A stretch of 64,000 nt of DNA, taken from NCBI RefSeq assembly GCF_900103525.1, contig NZ_FNHN01000012.1, positions 62,001 to 126,000 on the forward strand. Direction: 5' to 3'. Source of the stretch: Bacillus sp. OK048 (GTDB taxonomy: Bacteria > Bacillota > Bacilli > Bacillales > Cytobacillaceae). The notes beneath the pieces are model-generated. The model saw only the letters and a program-made list of their open reading frames with translations, had not been told where the DNA came from and searched no databases. The position numbers and the translations under genes were made by a program. Shown piece by piece: positions 16,357-25,624 of the stretch; positions within the stretch are counted from its first letter, which is position 1, and every line of letters begins with the position of its first letter.

Positions 16357-17829
16357 CTACTTTAATGCAATACAAATATTTTTCGCTTCCGTAAAGAACT
16401 CCATGCTGTGATGACCGCCTTCTCGTCCAACTCCGCTCTTCTTAAATCCACCAAATGGTGCGCGAAGATCACGGACAAACCAGCAATTCACCCAAATTGT
16501 GCCTGCTCGAACGGAATGAGAAACTCTGTGAGCACGTTGGAGACTTTCCGTCCAAACCACTCCATTCAACCCATAATCGGTATCGTTTGCAATTCGTAGT
16601 GCTTCTTCCTCGGTATCAAATGGAATAATGGTCACAATTGGTCCAAAAATTTCTTCTTGGCACAACCGCGAATTTGGATCTTCCTGAACATATACAGTTG
16701 GTTCTAAATAATACCCATTATGTAAATATTCAGGCAGATCTGGTCGCTTGCCTCCACAGATCAATGTCGCATTTTCTTCTTTAGCAATTTCAAGATAGCT
16801 TGTTACTTTTTTATAATGCTCTTCACTCACGACTGGACCCATTTTTGTGGTTACATCCTGTGGATCGCCCACCTTTAGTTCCATTGCTGCTTTCTTAAAT
16901 CTTTCTAAAAACTCATCAAAAATGGTGCGTTGAACTAAAATTCGTGAACCTGCAAGACAAATTTGCCCAGAATTCATAAAAGCAGCATGAATCGAAACCG
17001 GGATGGCTTTATCAAGATTTGCATCTTCAAACACGATATTCGCTGCCTTCCCACCCAGTTCAAAGGATACTTTTTTCAAGCTATCTGCTCCGCTTTTCAT
17101 AATTCTTTTTCCTGTAGCCGTAGAGCCTGTAAACGAAACTAAATCCACTTCAGGATGAGTCGTAAGAGCATTTCCGACCACTCCTCCAAGACCATGAACA
17201 ACGTTTACAACACCATCCGGGATACCTGCTTCTTTGGCAATTTCACCAAGTAAGGACACAGAAAGCGGGGTCATTTCTGCCGGCTTTATTACCGCTGTAT
17301 TCCCTGCGGCAAGACATGGTCCCAGCTTCCAGGTTGTCAGCATAAAAGGTACATTCCACGGCGTGATGAGCGCTGCAACGCCAACTGGTTCGTAACGAGT
17401 ATAGTTTAGGTATTCGTCCCCCATTGGATACGTTTCTCCACCCTGGTTTTCCATGAAATCTGCAAAGAACTTAATGTTATTTGCTGCGCGCGGAACTTCA
17501 TGTTGGAGGGCAGAGTGAAATGGTTTTCCAACATCTGTAGCATCTAGTCGCGCAATTTCTTCTTTACGCTCAAGAATAATCTCAGACATCCGTCGAAGTT
17601 TTGCACAACGCTCGGCAACCGTCATCGTCCGCCATGGACCATTTTCAAAAGCATCTCTTGCAACGCGGCAAGCTTTATCAACATCAGCCTCTGTTGCTTC
17701 ACATACTTTGGCAATGATTTCTTGAGTAGCAGGGTTTTTTACCTCAAAGGTTGCCCCATTAGCTGCTTTCACATATTCACCGTTTATATATAAACCAACT
17801 TCTCTTACGCCAGTTTGTACTTTTGTCAT
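16357..17829 (-). CDS. 2-hydroxymuconate-semialdehyde dehydrogenase (ALDH family)
   Basis: 490-residue NAD-dependent aldehyde dehydrogenase. Key parts are the ITPWNVPFMLT nucleotide-binding start, FTGSTATGK, the general base in SFELGGKAANIV (near residue 263), the nucleophilic Cys in NSGQICLAGSR (near 297), and EEIFGPIV. It is close in style to HpaE/XylG semialdehyde dehydrogenases. Last gene of the meta-cleavage operon, overlapping the tautomerase gene by 4 bp. With no ring-fission hydrolase in the window, this enzyme supplies the oxidative (4-oxalocrotonate) branch from 2-hydroxymuconate semialdehyde to 2-hydroxymuconate. Confidence 0.9.
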   Translation of the reverse strand: MTKVQTGVREVGLYINGEYVKAANGATFEVKNPATQEIIAKVCEATEADVDKACRVARDAFENGPWRTMTVAERCAKLRRMSEIILERKEEIARLDATDVGKPFHSALQHEVPRAANNIKFFADFMENQGGETYPMGDEYLNYTRYEPVGVAALITPWNVPFMLTTWKLGPCLAAGNTAVIKPAEMTPLSVSLLGEIAKEAGIPDGVVNVVHGLGGVVGNALTTHPEVDLVSFTGSTATGKRIMKSGADSLKKVSFELGGKAANIVFEDANLDKAIPVSIHAAFMNSGQICLAGSRILVQRTIFDEFLERFKKAAMELKVGDPQDVTTKMGPVVSEEHYKKVTSYLEIAKEENATLICGGKRPDLPEYLHNGYYLEPTVYVQEDPNSRLCQEEIFGPIVTIIPFDTEEEALRIANDTDYGLNGVVWTESLQRAHRVSHSVRAGTIWVNCWFVRDLRAPFGGFKKSGVGREGGHHSMEFFTEAKNICIALK

Positions 17830-18026
17830 TTTGAAACCTCATTTCTCTTCTTTACCGAATCGCCAGCGATCCCCCAATGTTCAGGTTCTACTTCATTGAT
17901 CATCACACGCACACTTTGAATGGGAGCCTCTAACACATCTGAAACTAAATCGGAAACTTCTCTAATCAAACGTTCTTTTTTTTCAGGCGATCGGCCTTTA
18001 AGTATATTAATCTGAATAAATGGCAT
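17826..18026 (-). CDS. 4-oxalocrotonate tautomerase
   Basis: 66 residues beginning MPFIQINILKGRSPEKKERL. After Met removal Pro-1 becomes the catalytic base, as in the 4-OT family, and Arg-11 (in GRS) matches the family's Arg. Converts 2-hydroxymuconate to 2-oxo-3-hexenedioate. Overlaps the dehydrogenase start by 4 bp and lies 27 bp after the decarboxylase gene, so the three enzymes of the oxidative branch are contiguous. Confidence 0.93.
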   Translation of the reverse strand: MPFIQINILKGRSPEKKERLIREVSDLVSDVLEAPIQSVRVMINEVEPEHWGIAGDSVKKRNEVSK

Positions 18027-18053
18027 ACTAGCATTCTCCCTTCACCTTGTTGT

Positions 18054-18845
18054 TTATTCTGTAAATACTGCCTCTACGGAACCGATTCCATCAAAGCTTG
18101 CAGAAAAATGGTCACCTGCTTCAATCTTTATAGCAGCAGATAGGGAACCACTTAACACCACTTCACCTGGTTGAATACTTTGCCCAAGCTTATACAATTT
18201 ATTGGCCATCCACGCAATTGCCCTCGCTGGATGCCCCATCACAGCTGCACCAGCACCTGTAGCAACGACTTCTCCGTTTTGGTTAAATACCATTCCCATT
18301 AATTTCAAATCTAAATTTTTTGGTGAATAAAATCTTTCTCCAATAATAAAACGGGATGAAGAGGAATTATCAGCAACAGCATCTGGCAGAGTAAAGCTGA
18401 AACCTTGGAATCTGCTATCGATAATTTCGAGCGCAGGAGCTACATATTCTGTTGCAGCTAATACATCTGCGACCGTTACATGTGGCCCCTTTACTTCCTT
18501 TTTAAAAATAAAGGCAATTTCTGGTTCCAATTTCGCATGGATAAATGGCGCTATTGAAATGCGTTCCCCTTCGAATAATTGCATGCTTTGTAGTAATACC
18601 CCATAAGATGGTTCATGAACACCCATCATGACTTGTTTTGCCTTACTCGTTAATCCAAGCTTTCTTCCGATTCTTTTCGTGTTTTCTTCCTTGCACTTCA
18701 TTTCAATTAATCGTTCTTGTACCTGATAGGCTAATGCCTCATCCAATTCAGGATAGGCTTCAACAAACTTATTAACCGACTTTTTCTGTTTTTCTGCCTC
18801 GTATAGTTCAAAAGCAATTTGATCGATCACATCAGTCTTTATCAT
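18054..18845 (-). CDS. 2-oxo-3-hexenedioate decarboxylase (4-oxalocrotonate decarboxylase)
   Basis: 263 residues of the hydratase/decarboxylase (FAH-like fold) family. GRKLGLTSKAKQVMMGV, EPEIAFIF with metal-binding acids, VIDSRF-type EIIDSRFQGFSF, and AVADNSSSSRFI place it with 4-OD (XylI/DmpH) rather than the hydratase: the FxFxLPD run after DSR matches the decarboxylase subgroup. It makes 2-oxopent-4-enoate and CO2. The hydratase paralog is immediately upstream, and the two normally form a complex that channels the unstable dienol. Confidence 0.88.
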   Translation of the reverse strand: MIKTDVIDQIAFELYEAEKQKKSVNKFVEAYPELDEALAYQVQERLIEMKCKEENTKRIGRKLGLTSKAKQVMMGVHEPSYGVLLQSMQLFEGERISIAPFIHAKLEPEIAFIFKKEVKGPHVTVADVLAATEYVAPALEIIDSRFQGFSFTLPDAVADNSSSSRFIIGERFYSPKNLDLKLMGMVFNQNGEVVATGAGAAVMGHPARAIAWMANKLYKLGQSIQPGEVVLSGSLSAAIKIEAGDHFSASFDGIGSVEAVFTE

Positions 18846-18866
18846 GTTATCACCTAGTTTCTATTT

Positions 18867-19649
18867 TTATCGTTTAAAGGAAGCCGTTACGGAACCTATA
18901 TGAGCAAACTCAGCTGTAAACGTGTCATTTTCCTTTACTTCGATTGCACTCGTTAACGCCCCCGAGAGAACGATTTCCCCTGCTTTTAAGGCCACATCAT
19001 ACTTACCTAAAGAATTGGCTAGCCATGCAACGGAACGAAGCGGATTTCCAAGTACGGCTCCACCTGCTCCGGAATCAATCATTTCCCCGTTGCGATATGC
19101 AACCATGCCAATATGGGTAAGATCCAATCCTTCAAGCTTCGTCGGTTTCCCGCCAATAATCGCACTAGCGGAAGATCCATTGTCTGCGACAGTGTCCTCA
19201 AATTTGATCTGCCAATCAGCAATACGACTATCAATCACTTCAATTGCCGGAACGATATATTCCGTAGCATTAATAACATCAAGTACAGAAACATTCGGTC
19301 CTTTTAAATCCTTTTTTAAAATAAAGGCAATCTCAAATTCTACTTTTGGTTGAATATATGAATCAAGTGAAATCGTATCACCTTCGACGTACATCATATC
19401 TGCCAATAAATGACCATAATCAGGTTGGTTGACGCCAAACATAATTTGAATCGCTTTGCTTGTTGCGCCAATTTTCTTCCCGACAATTATTCCACCATTT
19501 TCGACTTTTCTGCGGATAATCTCTAATTGAGTATAGTAGGCTTCATCCACTGTAATCCCTGGATAGGAAACCGTTAACGGTTCAATAACGTTTTTCGTTT
19601 CCTCTGCTTCCAATAAGCGGCTTGCAGCTTCTTGAATGATTGTCACCAT
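18867..19649 (-). CDS. 2-keto-4-pentenoate hydratase
   Basis: 260 residues, paralogous to the decarboxylase. KKIGATSKAIQIMFGVNQPD, QPKVEFEIAFILKKDLKGP, VIDSRIADWQIKFEDTVADN match DmpE/MhpD hydratases (IxDWxIKxxDTVADN). It hydrates 2-oxopent-4-enoate to 4-hydroxy-2-oxovalerate with a divalent metal. It starts at an ATG after GGAGGAAACG. It lies between the aldolase and decarboxylase genes with short gaps (20 and 21 bp). Confidence 0.92.
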   Translation of the reverse strand: MVTIIQEAASRLLEAEETKNVIEPLTVSYPGITVDEAYYTQLEIIRRKVENGGIIVGKKIGATSKAIQIMFGVNQPDYGHLLADMMYVEGDTISLDSYIQPKVEFEIAFILKKDLKGPNVSVLDVINATEYIVPAIEVIDSRIADWQIKFEDTVADNGSSASAIIGGKPTKLEGLDLTHIGMVAYRNGEMIDSGAGGAVLGNPLRSVAWLANSLGKYDVALKAGEIVLSGALTSAIEVKENDTFTAEFAHIGSVTASFKR

Positions 19650-19669
19650 CGTTTCCTCCTAATCTGCAA

Positions 19670-20683
19670 CTAAACTTTCAAGCCTTTTTTCTCTGCTAAT
19701 TCGACTGCCACATCTAAGATCCAGTCTTCCTGTCCTGCAACTGCATTTCGTTTTCCCAATTCCTCCATGATTTCTGATACCCCTACACCGAACTTTTCCG
19801 CTGCATGTCTCACATGGAATAAGAAACTGTTATATACTCCTGCATATCCACTAGATAAGTTGTCACGATCGATCACGATCGGAGACTGAATCAACGGTGC
19901 AACAATTTCCTCGGCTGCATCCATTAAAATGGATAGATTCATTCTTGTATCTAAATTCATTTTATTTAGAACAGCCACAAGAACTTCAGTTGCTGCGTTA
20001 CCTGCGCCAGCTCCCAGTCCCCTTAGCGTGCCGTCAATTTGATCCGCTCCAGCTTCAAGCGCTGTTATCGTATTGCCAATCGCTAATCCAAGATTATTAT
20101 GAGCGTGAAATCCGACTTCAATGGACAACGCTTCTTTTAGAGCTGATACCCTTTCCCTGACACCACTTTGAACAAGTGCTCCTGCTGAATCGACTACATA
20201 GACACAATCAGCACCATATGATTCCATCAGCTTAGCCTGCTCTACCAACACATTTGCAGGTTGAGTATGAGACATCATTAAAAAGCCAACTGCCTCAAGG
20301 CCTAATTCCTTCGCTAGTCGGAAATACTGCTCCGTTACATCTGCTTCCGTACAATGAACGGCAATACGGATGACGGAAATGCCAATTTCTGCTGCCTTTC
20401 TTAACTCATCGCTTGTTCCAATTCCAGGAACGAATAAAGAAGCAATTTTTGCTTGTTTCGCTGTTTCCACAGCCACTTTAATCAAATCAAATTCAGAATG
20501 AATCGAAAACCCCTGCTGAATCGTCGACCCATTCAAGCCCGAACCATGGCTAACTTCGATTACCGGTACACCTGCTTCATCTAAATTTCGAACAATCGTT
20601 CGAACCATTTCTGGAGTATAACTATGGCTTACAGCGTGGTCGCCATCTCTTAGAGTAGTATCTGTAAGTCTAGGAATCTTCAT
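19670..20683 (-). CDS. dmpG: 4-hydroxy-2-oxovalerate aldolase
   Basis: 337-residue HMGL-type TIM barrel. The start [18 protein letters not shown] contains the Arg-Asp metal and base motif; [14 protein letters not shown] supplies the His metal ligands; the C-terminal portion ([11 protein letters not shown]) is the communication domain that docks with the acylating dehydrogenase. Splits 4-hydroxy-2-oxovalerate to pyruvate and acetaldehyde. Overlaps the dehydrogenase gene by 4 bp, typical of the DmpFG pair, whose product channels acetaldehyde. Confidence 0.96.
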   Translation of the reverse strand: MKIPRLTDTTLRDGDHAVSHSYTPEMVRTIVRNLDEAGVPVIEVSHGSGLNGSTIQQGFSIHSEFDLIKVAVETAKQAKIASLFVPGIGTSDELRKAAEIGISVIRIAVHCTEADVTEQYFRLAKELGLEAVGFLMMSHTQPANVLVEQAKLMESYGADCVYVVDSAGALVQSGVRERVSALKEALSIEVGFHAHNNLGLAIGNTITALEAGADQIDGTLRGLGAGAGNAATEVLVAVLNKMNLDTRMNLSILMDAAEEIVAPLIQSPIVIDRDNLSSGYAGVYNSFLFHVRHAAEKFGVGVSEIMEELGKRNAVAGQEDWILDVAVELAEKKGLKV

Positions 20684-21591
20684 CGGCTTACCTCCTTAGT
20701 TCCGAGAAAATGGGCTGCATATAAATCTCCTACTTTATACGCGGATGCTGTCATAATATCCAAATTCCCCGCATAGGTAGGGAAATAGTCTCCCGCTCCG
20801 ACAACCTCATTCATGATCACGATGGTTGGCAACCGTCCCCAAGGTGTTTCACGATAATCTACAAATGGCTTGCCTTTTAATTTGTACCCGGGAACATAAC
20901 TTGAAACTTCAGCTACGATCGATTGAATAGATGAAATGACAGCTGCTTCATCAAACTCATCTTTAATCACTGCGTAAACAGAATTAGTCATATTAATTGG
21001 TGGTTCTGCTGGATTAAACACGGGAATCGCCCTCGCTAATTTGGCTCCACCCACTTGCCTGACAGCGTTGGCAGTCGTTCGCACAAATTCATCAACATTT
21101 TGTCTTGTTCCCGGTCCGATAGATACACTCGCTGCTGTTGCAATGACTTCAGCATAGTGTACAGGTACAACACGGTTAACTGCGTGAACAAGGGGAGTCG
21201 TCGCCTGACCTCCACAAGAAATCAAATTGACATTCATGGCTTCAATATGCTCATGTAAGTTAACTGTTGGTACAACAAATTGCCCAATGGCGGCAGGAGT
21301 CATATCGATAGCTAATTTCCCCTTCTCGCGCAGTGATGGTGCATTCAGCTTATGTGCTTTTGCACTTGTCGCATCAAAGACAATCTTTATGTCTGGATCT
21401 TCCAAGATCGCATCGATACCGTGATGACTTGTACGAATGCCCTTCGCCAAAGCTCTTGCTAGTCCTTCTGATTCTGGGTCAATTCCTGCCAGAAGAGCTA
21501 ACTCCATATTTCCTTCATTTTTTAATATTTTATACATTAGGTCCGTTCCAATATTTCCTGATCCTAAAATCGCTGCTTTTACTTTAGACAA
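20680..21591 (-). CDS. dmpF: Acetaldehyde dehydrogenase (acylating)
   Basis: About 303 residues from the TTG at 21591 (protein starts [19 protein letters not shown] after GGGGTGA); an in-frame GTG at 21597 would add two residues. Rossmann GSGNIG, the catalytic Cys in [14 protein letters not shown], and [11 protein letters not shown] are diagnostic. Converts acetaldehyde, NAD and CoA to acetyl-CoA, completing the pathway with DmpG. Directly downstream of the ring-cleavage dioxygenase gene (27-33 bp gap). Confidence 0.95.
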   Translation of the reverse strand: MSKVKAAILGSGNIGTDLMYKILKNEGNMELALLAGIDPESEGLARALAKGIRTSHHGIDAILEDPDIKIVFDATSAKAHKLNAPSLREKGKLAIDMTPAAIGQFVVPTVNLHEHIEAMNVNLISCGGQATTPLVHAVNRVVPVHYAEVIATAASVSIGPGTRQNVDEFVRTTANAVRQVGGAKLARAIPVFNPAEPPINMTNSVYAVIKDEFDEAAVISSIQSIVAEVSSYVPGYKLKGKPFVDYRETPWGRLPTIVIMNEVVGAGDYFPTYAGNLDIMTASAYKVGDLYAAHFLGTKEVSR

Positions 21592-21624
21592 GACCACTCA
21601 CCCCGCTTTCTATTCTTCTAAGAA

Positions 21625-22614
21625 TTAAGGTTTTACAACTTCAACAGGCTTGGTCGCTGTAAGCGGTGTACCTTGTGTCCACCAAGAATGTGGGAATTCA
21701 GTACCGATCCAGGTATCTCCGTAGCCAGGTACATCCTTCATTTCCCAAATAACCGGTTTCCATGCTGGATCGGTAATGATATACCCTGCATCTCCAAACA
21801 ATTCGATTCTGTTCCCACCTGGTTCAATCACATACATACAGAAAGCTTGACTGATTCCATGTTTATTCGGAGGCACTTCAACAAAAACACCATGATCTTT
21901 TAACAAATCAGCAACATCATAAAGATTTTGTGGTATTCCATACCAGTAGCAAAGATGATGGAGCTTGCCCTTTATGCCATTAGGCTCTTGCATATAAGCG
22001 ATTTCATGAACGAGATTGGAAACGCTTATCCAGCTTCCAAGTACTTGGCCGTTATTTTGGATTTGCTCTCTTAAACGAAATCCTAATTCATCTATCAAAA
22101 ATTCTGTGTCCGCTGCTGGGTTAGAAGTCATCAAATTAATATGGTCTAAACGACGTACGGGCACACCACGATCTGGACGTTTTGATGGACGATTTAATAG
22201 TTTTGATCTTTGACTCTCGTCAACATTGTAATACTCCACATCCCATAATATTTCCATTAAATGACCGTCCGGTGTTGTAAACTGGTAGGCCTTACCATGA
22301 CCAACGTCCCCTTCAATCCACCCTTTGCCTAATCCAGTTTTTTCAATTTCCTCTACTCGACGTTGAAGAGCTTGCGGGGAAGTGGCACGCCATGCTACAT
22401 GTCCTACTCCCGCTTCCTTTGCCTCAGTTATTTTTAATGTATTGTGGTAGAAATCCTCATAAGCACGAAGATATACAGATCCACCTGAACGAGCAGTAAC
22501 TTCCATCCCTAAAAAACGTGTGAAAAATTCAACGGATTGTTCAAGTTTCGGAGAAAGAATCTCCACATGGGCTAATTGTGCAACATCAAAAATTGGTTCT
22601 TGAAAATTTGTCAT
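21625..22614 (-). CDS. Catechol 2,3-dioxygenase (extradiol, VOC superfamily)
   Basis: 329 residues with two VOC domains. The iron site is in the second domain: RRLDHINLM (His near 158), KLHHLCYWY (219/220) and GNRIELF (Glu 271). It opens the catechol ring to 2-hydroxymuconate semialdehyde. First gene of a seven-gene operon; start ATG after GGGAGG. The promoter region holds a perfect cre box. No phenol hydroxylase or benzoate dioxygenase gene is in the window, so the source of the catechol is not visible here. Substituted catechols or protocatechuate-like substrates cannot be excluded. Confidence 0.93.
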   Translation of the reverse strand: MTNFQEPIFDVAQLAHVEILSPKLEQSVEFFTRFLGMEVTARSGGSVYLRAYEDFYHNTLKITEAKEAGVGHVAWRATSPQALQRRVEEIEKTGLGKGWIEGDVGHGKAYQFTTPDGHLMEILWDVEYYNVDESQRSKLLNRPSKRPDRGVPVRRLDHINLMTSNPAADTEFLIDELGFRLREQIQNNGQVLGSWISVSNLVHEIAYMQEPNGIKGKLHHLCYWYGIPQNLYDVADLLKDHGVFVEVPPNKHGISQAFCMYVIEPGGNRIELFGDAGYIITDPAWKPVIWEMKDVPGYGDTWIGTEFPHSWWTQGTPLTATKPVEVVKP

Positions 22615-22686
22615 TTTCGTTCCTCCCTGGATTCATCTTTTTTTGTACAACATAAACGAATGACATTGACGAAGTATACCGAATTA

Positions 22687-22700
22687 TGATAACGTTTACA
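22687..22700. promoter_or_regulatory. CcpA cre box over the meta-operon promoter
   Basis: TGATAACGTTTACA fits TGWNANCGNTNWCA at every position. On the minus strand the first half doubles as a possible -35 (TGTAAA) 16 bp from TATACT, so CcpA binding would directly block transcription of the dioxygenase operon when preferred sugars are present. Confidence 0.75.
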
Positions 22701-22787
22701 TTGTATTGAGTCAGAATTTACTAAATTATCTAAAACACGATGCATACACATATCTTAATTGCCTTTGAACACGCTTACAATACCAAT

Positions 22788-22804
22788 GTCCCTATATAAG
22801 GGAC
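22788..22804. promoter_or_regulatory. Palindrome upstream of the IclR gene
   Basis: GTCCCT, ATATA, AGGGAC: perfect 6-bp arms with a 5-bp spacer, 45 bp before the IclR start. Its size fits an IclR-family operator. It occurs once in the intergenic region, so its role for the divergent operon is uncertain. Confidence 0.45.
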
Positions 22805-22849
22805 ACTTTGTGAATTTTTTAAAAACTTTTTTAATTATCGGAGGAAACT

Positions 22850-23626
22850 ATGATTCAAGAAGAAGAAAAACTACTCTCATCCGTAAAAAACGCAATTAAA
22901 ATATTACGTTCATTTAAAATGGACCATCCTCAAAAAGGGGTACGTGAACTTGCTGCAGAGCTTGGATTAGGGAAAAGCAGCGTGCAAAGAATTCTTGCAA
23001 CACTTGCATCCGAAGGGTTAGTTCAAAAAAATACTGATACCAATAAATATGAATTGGGCTTGTCCGTAGTAGAATTAAGCTCCATTGTCCTCGGTAACAT
23101 TGATCTACATACTGAAACAATTCCCATCCTTACAAGTCTAGCGAATAAATGTGGAGAAACTGCACACCTCGCGATCTTGGAAGAAAATCACATTGTCTAT
23201 TTATGCAAAGTTGAGAGTAAAAACTCTTATAAGTTACAAACGCACTTAGGATTGCAAAATTTTGTTCACTGTACGAGCTCTGGTAAACTACTTCTTGCCC
23301 ACAGTGACAGCTACTTTGTTGATCTAGTTACCCAAAATGGACTGAATTCTTTAACACCCCATACCATTACAGATCCAGATGTTTTTCGCCAAGAGTTAAC
23401 AATGATACGTAAGCAAGGATATTCAGTCAGCGTGGAAGAATTCAATCTAGGAGTGACCTCCGTATCTGCTCCAGTAAGAAATCATACAGGGAAAGTCATT
23501 GCCGCGATCAATCTCGTAGGACCAAGTAGTCGATTCTCGAAACAACGGATTCACTATTTTACTAGTGAACTAATCCGTTCTGGAGATTTAATTTCAGAGA
23601 GACTGGGCTACAGGAAAGGTAGATGA
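22850..23626 (+). CDS. IclR-family transcriptional regulator
   Basis: 258 residues. N-terminal winged helix (SVKNAIKILRSF ... VRELAAELGLGKSSVQRILATLASEGLV, about 12-70), then the IclR effector domain with HLAILEENHIVYLCKVES, HCTSSGKLLLA and GVTSVSAPVRNHTGKVIAAINLVGP. Start ATG after GGAGG. Divergent from the meta-cleavage operon, so the likely regulator of it, responding to a pathway intermediate. IclR proteins can activate or repress aromatic operons; the sequence does not tell which. Confidence 0.92.
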   Translation: MIQEEEKLLSSVKNAIKILRSFKMDHPQKGVRELAAELGLGKSSVQRILATLASEGLVQKNTDTNKYELGLSVVELSSIVLGNIDLHTETIPILTSLANKCGETAHLAILEENHIVYLCKVESKNSYKLQTHLGLQNFVHCTSSGKLLLAHSDSYFVDLVTQNGLNSLTPHTITDPDVFRQELTMIRKQGYSVSVEEFNLGVTSVSAPVRNHTGKVIAAINLVGPSSRFSKQRIHYFTSELIRSGDLISERLGYRKGR

Positions 23627-23661
23627 TCATTCTCAAACTAGATTTAAAAAAATAAGCTCCC

Positions 23662-23707
23662 AAAAAAGCCAGGACCATTCCATCATTAGGATGGTTTCTG
23701 GCTTTTT
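23662..23707 (+). terminator. Terminator of the IclR gene
   Basis: AAAAAAGCCAG / CTGGCTTTTT stem with inner CCAT / ATGG pairing, ending in a T-run. Confidence 0.75.
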
Positions 23708-23813
23708 GATGTTAAATATATTTCTGGTTAACATAATATTATTATAGATAAATAATAACAGATTCTTTACATCAAAATAGTGCCTGATGTTGATATTCCT
23801 CTGAAAAATTCAA

Positions 23814-24164
23814 ATGAAGGACTTTTCTAATTGGAAACTCTCTCGAACTGTCCTTCATCAACCTTATGAAGGACTTTTCTTATCGGGAATTCTCTTGATA
23901 TGTCTTTCATACACCTTATGAAGGACTTTTCTCATCGGGAATTCTCTTGAAGTGTCCTTCATCAACCTTATGAAGGACTTTTCTCATCGGGAATTCTCTT
24001 GAAATGTTCTTCATCAACCTTATGAAGGACTTTTCTCACCGTGAGTTCTCTTGAAATGTTCTTCATCAACCCTATGAAGGACTTTTCTCATCGGGAATTC
24101 TCTTGAAATGTTCTTCATCAACATATGAAGGACTTTTCTCACCGGGAGTTCTCCTCCTTCATCG
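23814..24164. repeat. 52-bp tandem repeat, seven copies
   Basis: Units begin with ATGAAGGACTTTTCT at 23814, 23866, 23918, 23970, 24022, 24074 and 24125; the period is 52 bp except for the last step of 51. Each unit starts with ATGAAGGAC and ends, about 36 bp later, with GTCCTTCAT or a variant (GTTCTTCAT), so each can form a hairpin; the last copy is truncated. No unique spacers separate units, so this is not CRISPR. It lies between the IclR terminator and an ArAE-type membrane protein gene. Confidence 0.93.
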
Positions 24165-24250
24165 ATCTGCTGTTCTATAATCGAAAATTTAATTTATCAA
24201 AACTGAAAATCCACTCTATCCCTAAACATTATTTAAAAATCACTATTAAA

Positions 24251-24276
24251 AAAGCCATCAGAACCGTGCCTATGGT
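24251..24276 (+). repeat. 26-bp dispersed repeat, copy 1
   Basis: Starts AAAGCCATCAGAACC and ends CTATGGT. Matches, inverted, the segment at 25407-25432 at 22 of 26 positions; the pair flanks the ArAE-type gene. Confidence 0.6.
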
Positions 24277-24376
24277 CTTGAAAATATTAGTTCCAATAGA
24301 TATATTTGATAAAGTAATGGAAGAAAGTGACTGAGGAGACTTATTGATCAGCGCTTTGAATGGAGGATTGAGAATT

Positions 24377-25399
24377 GTGAAATTAGGACCTCGCGTCATT
24401 AAAACTGGACTTGCAGTTACTTTTGCCTTATATATATGTTCCGTATTAAAACTTGAATCCGCAGTCTTTGCGGGAATTGCCGCCATTTTTACGATTCAAC
24501 CGTCCATATACCGCACATGGAAACAAGTATGGAACCAAGCCCAAACCAATATCATAGGTGCGATATTTGCCTTTTTGGGGTTATACTTTCTTGGCAGTGA
24601 CCCATTTTCTATTGGACTTGTCATCATTATTCTGATTTCGATTAGTTTAAAGTTAAAAATGGGAGAAACGATTTCGCTAACGGTCGTAACCGTGTTAGCG
24701 ATTATGAGTGCACCAGGAAACGAAGATTGGCTCTTTGCTTTGAACCGTTTTATCGTTACTTTCATTGGAATGGCAACTGCTTTGTTGGTAAATATTTTTG
24801 TCTTCCCACCAAACTACAAGAAAAATTACGTAAAAAAAATCAATGATATTTTCCAGGATTTCTCTATTTTGATGAGAACCGCTATCTCTGACGAAATAAC
24901 AGAAAAATCACTAAAGGAGCAAATGGAACAATTAGAAAATAATATTTTTCTATTAGAAGAACATTTTCTGTTATTTGATGAAGAACGTGAAAAAATGGCC
25001 AAGGTAAATAATATGGATGTACGGGAAATAGTCGTGTTTAAGCAAATGTTTAAATCACTCCAACAGGGGTTTATTGTTTTGGCGGATATTGATTCCTTCT
25101 ATTTTACGAGCAAGCCGACACCTGAAGAAAATCAGCTCTTTGATCAACACCTAGAATATCTTATCAAGTATCATGAGCTATTTCTTTTGAAATATGATGG
25201 AAAAATAAAAATGGATCTGCCTTCATTAGAGGATGAGTTTATGAAACAAACAGAGGTCTTTTTAGAAAAAGTGATGCAATCCTATAACGAAGATCATAAA
25301 TTCCAAATGGCCGTCATTGGGGCTTCTATTTATCATTATGCCTTTCAATTGGATCGGTTGAACACGCTAATAGAACAATATATGAAGAAATCACAATAG
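24377..25399 (+). CDS. Aromatic acid exporter (ArAE/DUF939) family membrane protein
   Basis: About 340 residues from GTG at 24377 (GGAGGA, 9-bp spacing; protein starts MKLGPRVIKTGLAVTFALYI as in the family). A TTG at 24344 with its own GAGGAG is an alternative. Several closely packed N-terminal helices (about 1-140, with AGIAAIFTIQPSIYRTWKQ and a run of hydrophobic segments) are followed by a long cytoplasmic helical domain (about 150-340, acidic, with coiled-coil character). Relatives include B. subtilis YqjA-like proteins of unproved function. The proximity of two aromatic degradation clusters makes export of aromatic acids an attractive but untested idea. Confidence 0.82.
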   Translation: MKLGPRVIKTGLAVTFALYICSVLKLESAVFAGIAAIFTIQPSIYRTWKQVWNQAQTNIIGAIFAFLGLYFLGSDPFSIGLVIIILISISLKLKMGETISLTVVTVLAIMSAPGNEDWLFALNRFIVTFIGMATALLVNIFVFPPNYKKNYVKKINDIFQDFSILMRTAISDEITEKSLKEQMEQLENNIFLLEEHFLLFDEEREKMAKVNNMDVREIVVFKQMFKSLQQGFIVLADIDSFYFTSKPTPEENQLFDQHLEYLIKYHELFLLKYDGKIKMDLPSLEDEFMKQTEVFLEKVMQSYNEDHKFQMAVIGASIYHYAFQLDRLNTLIEQYMKKSQ

Positions 25400-25406
25400 A
25401 GTGGGT

Positions 25407-25432
25407 ACCATGGGGACGATTCTCATGGCTTT
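25407..25432 (-). repeat. 26-bp dispersed repeat, copy 2 (inverted)
   Basis: Reverse-complement relative of 24251-24276, immediately after the ArAE-type stop codon. Begins ACCATGGGGACGATTCTCAT on the plus strand. Confidence 0.6.
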
Positions 25433-25559
25433 AATCAACTGTTTTTGAGTGGTTATTTTGTTGTGGAATCTGTTAATTTTTGAGGAATGTTTATTGGGGT
25501 GTCTAGCACTACCATTAGATTGATAGATTTTGTCGAAAATTACTATTTGAAACAAAACA

Positions 25560-25590
25560 AGTCGTGCGACTCCCATTGGATCGCACGACT
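25560..25590 (-). terminator. Terminator of the lipoprotein gene
   Basis: AGTCGTGCGA / TCGCACGACT stem followed on the minus strand by TTGTTTTGTTT, 35 bp beyond the stop codon. Confidence 0.75.
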
Positions 25591-25624
25591 AAATAATTCG
25601 TTCGAGATAATTGGAAAATACACC

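Noticed and set aside
23814..24164. CRISPR array
   Set aside because: Units are contiguous 52-bp repeats without unique spacers and no cas genes occur in the window.
24125..24334. 69-residue ORF starting in the last 52-bp repeat unit
   Set aside because: Its start is repeat sequence (MKDFSHREF), it has no ribosome site, and no family resemblance was seen; it more likely results from the repeat and spacer DNA.
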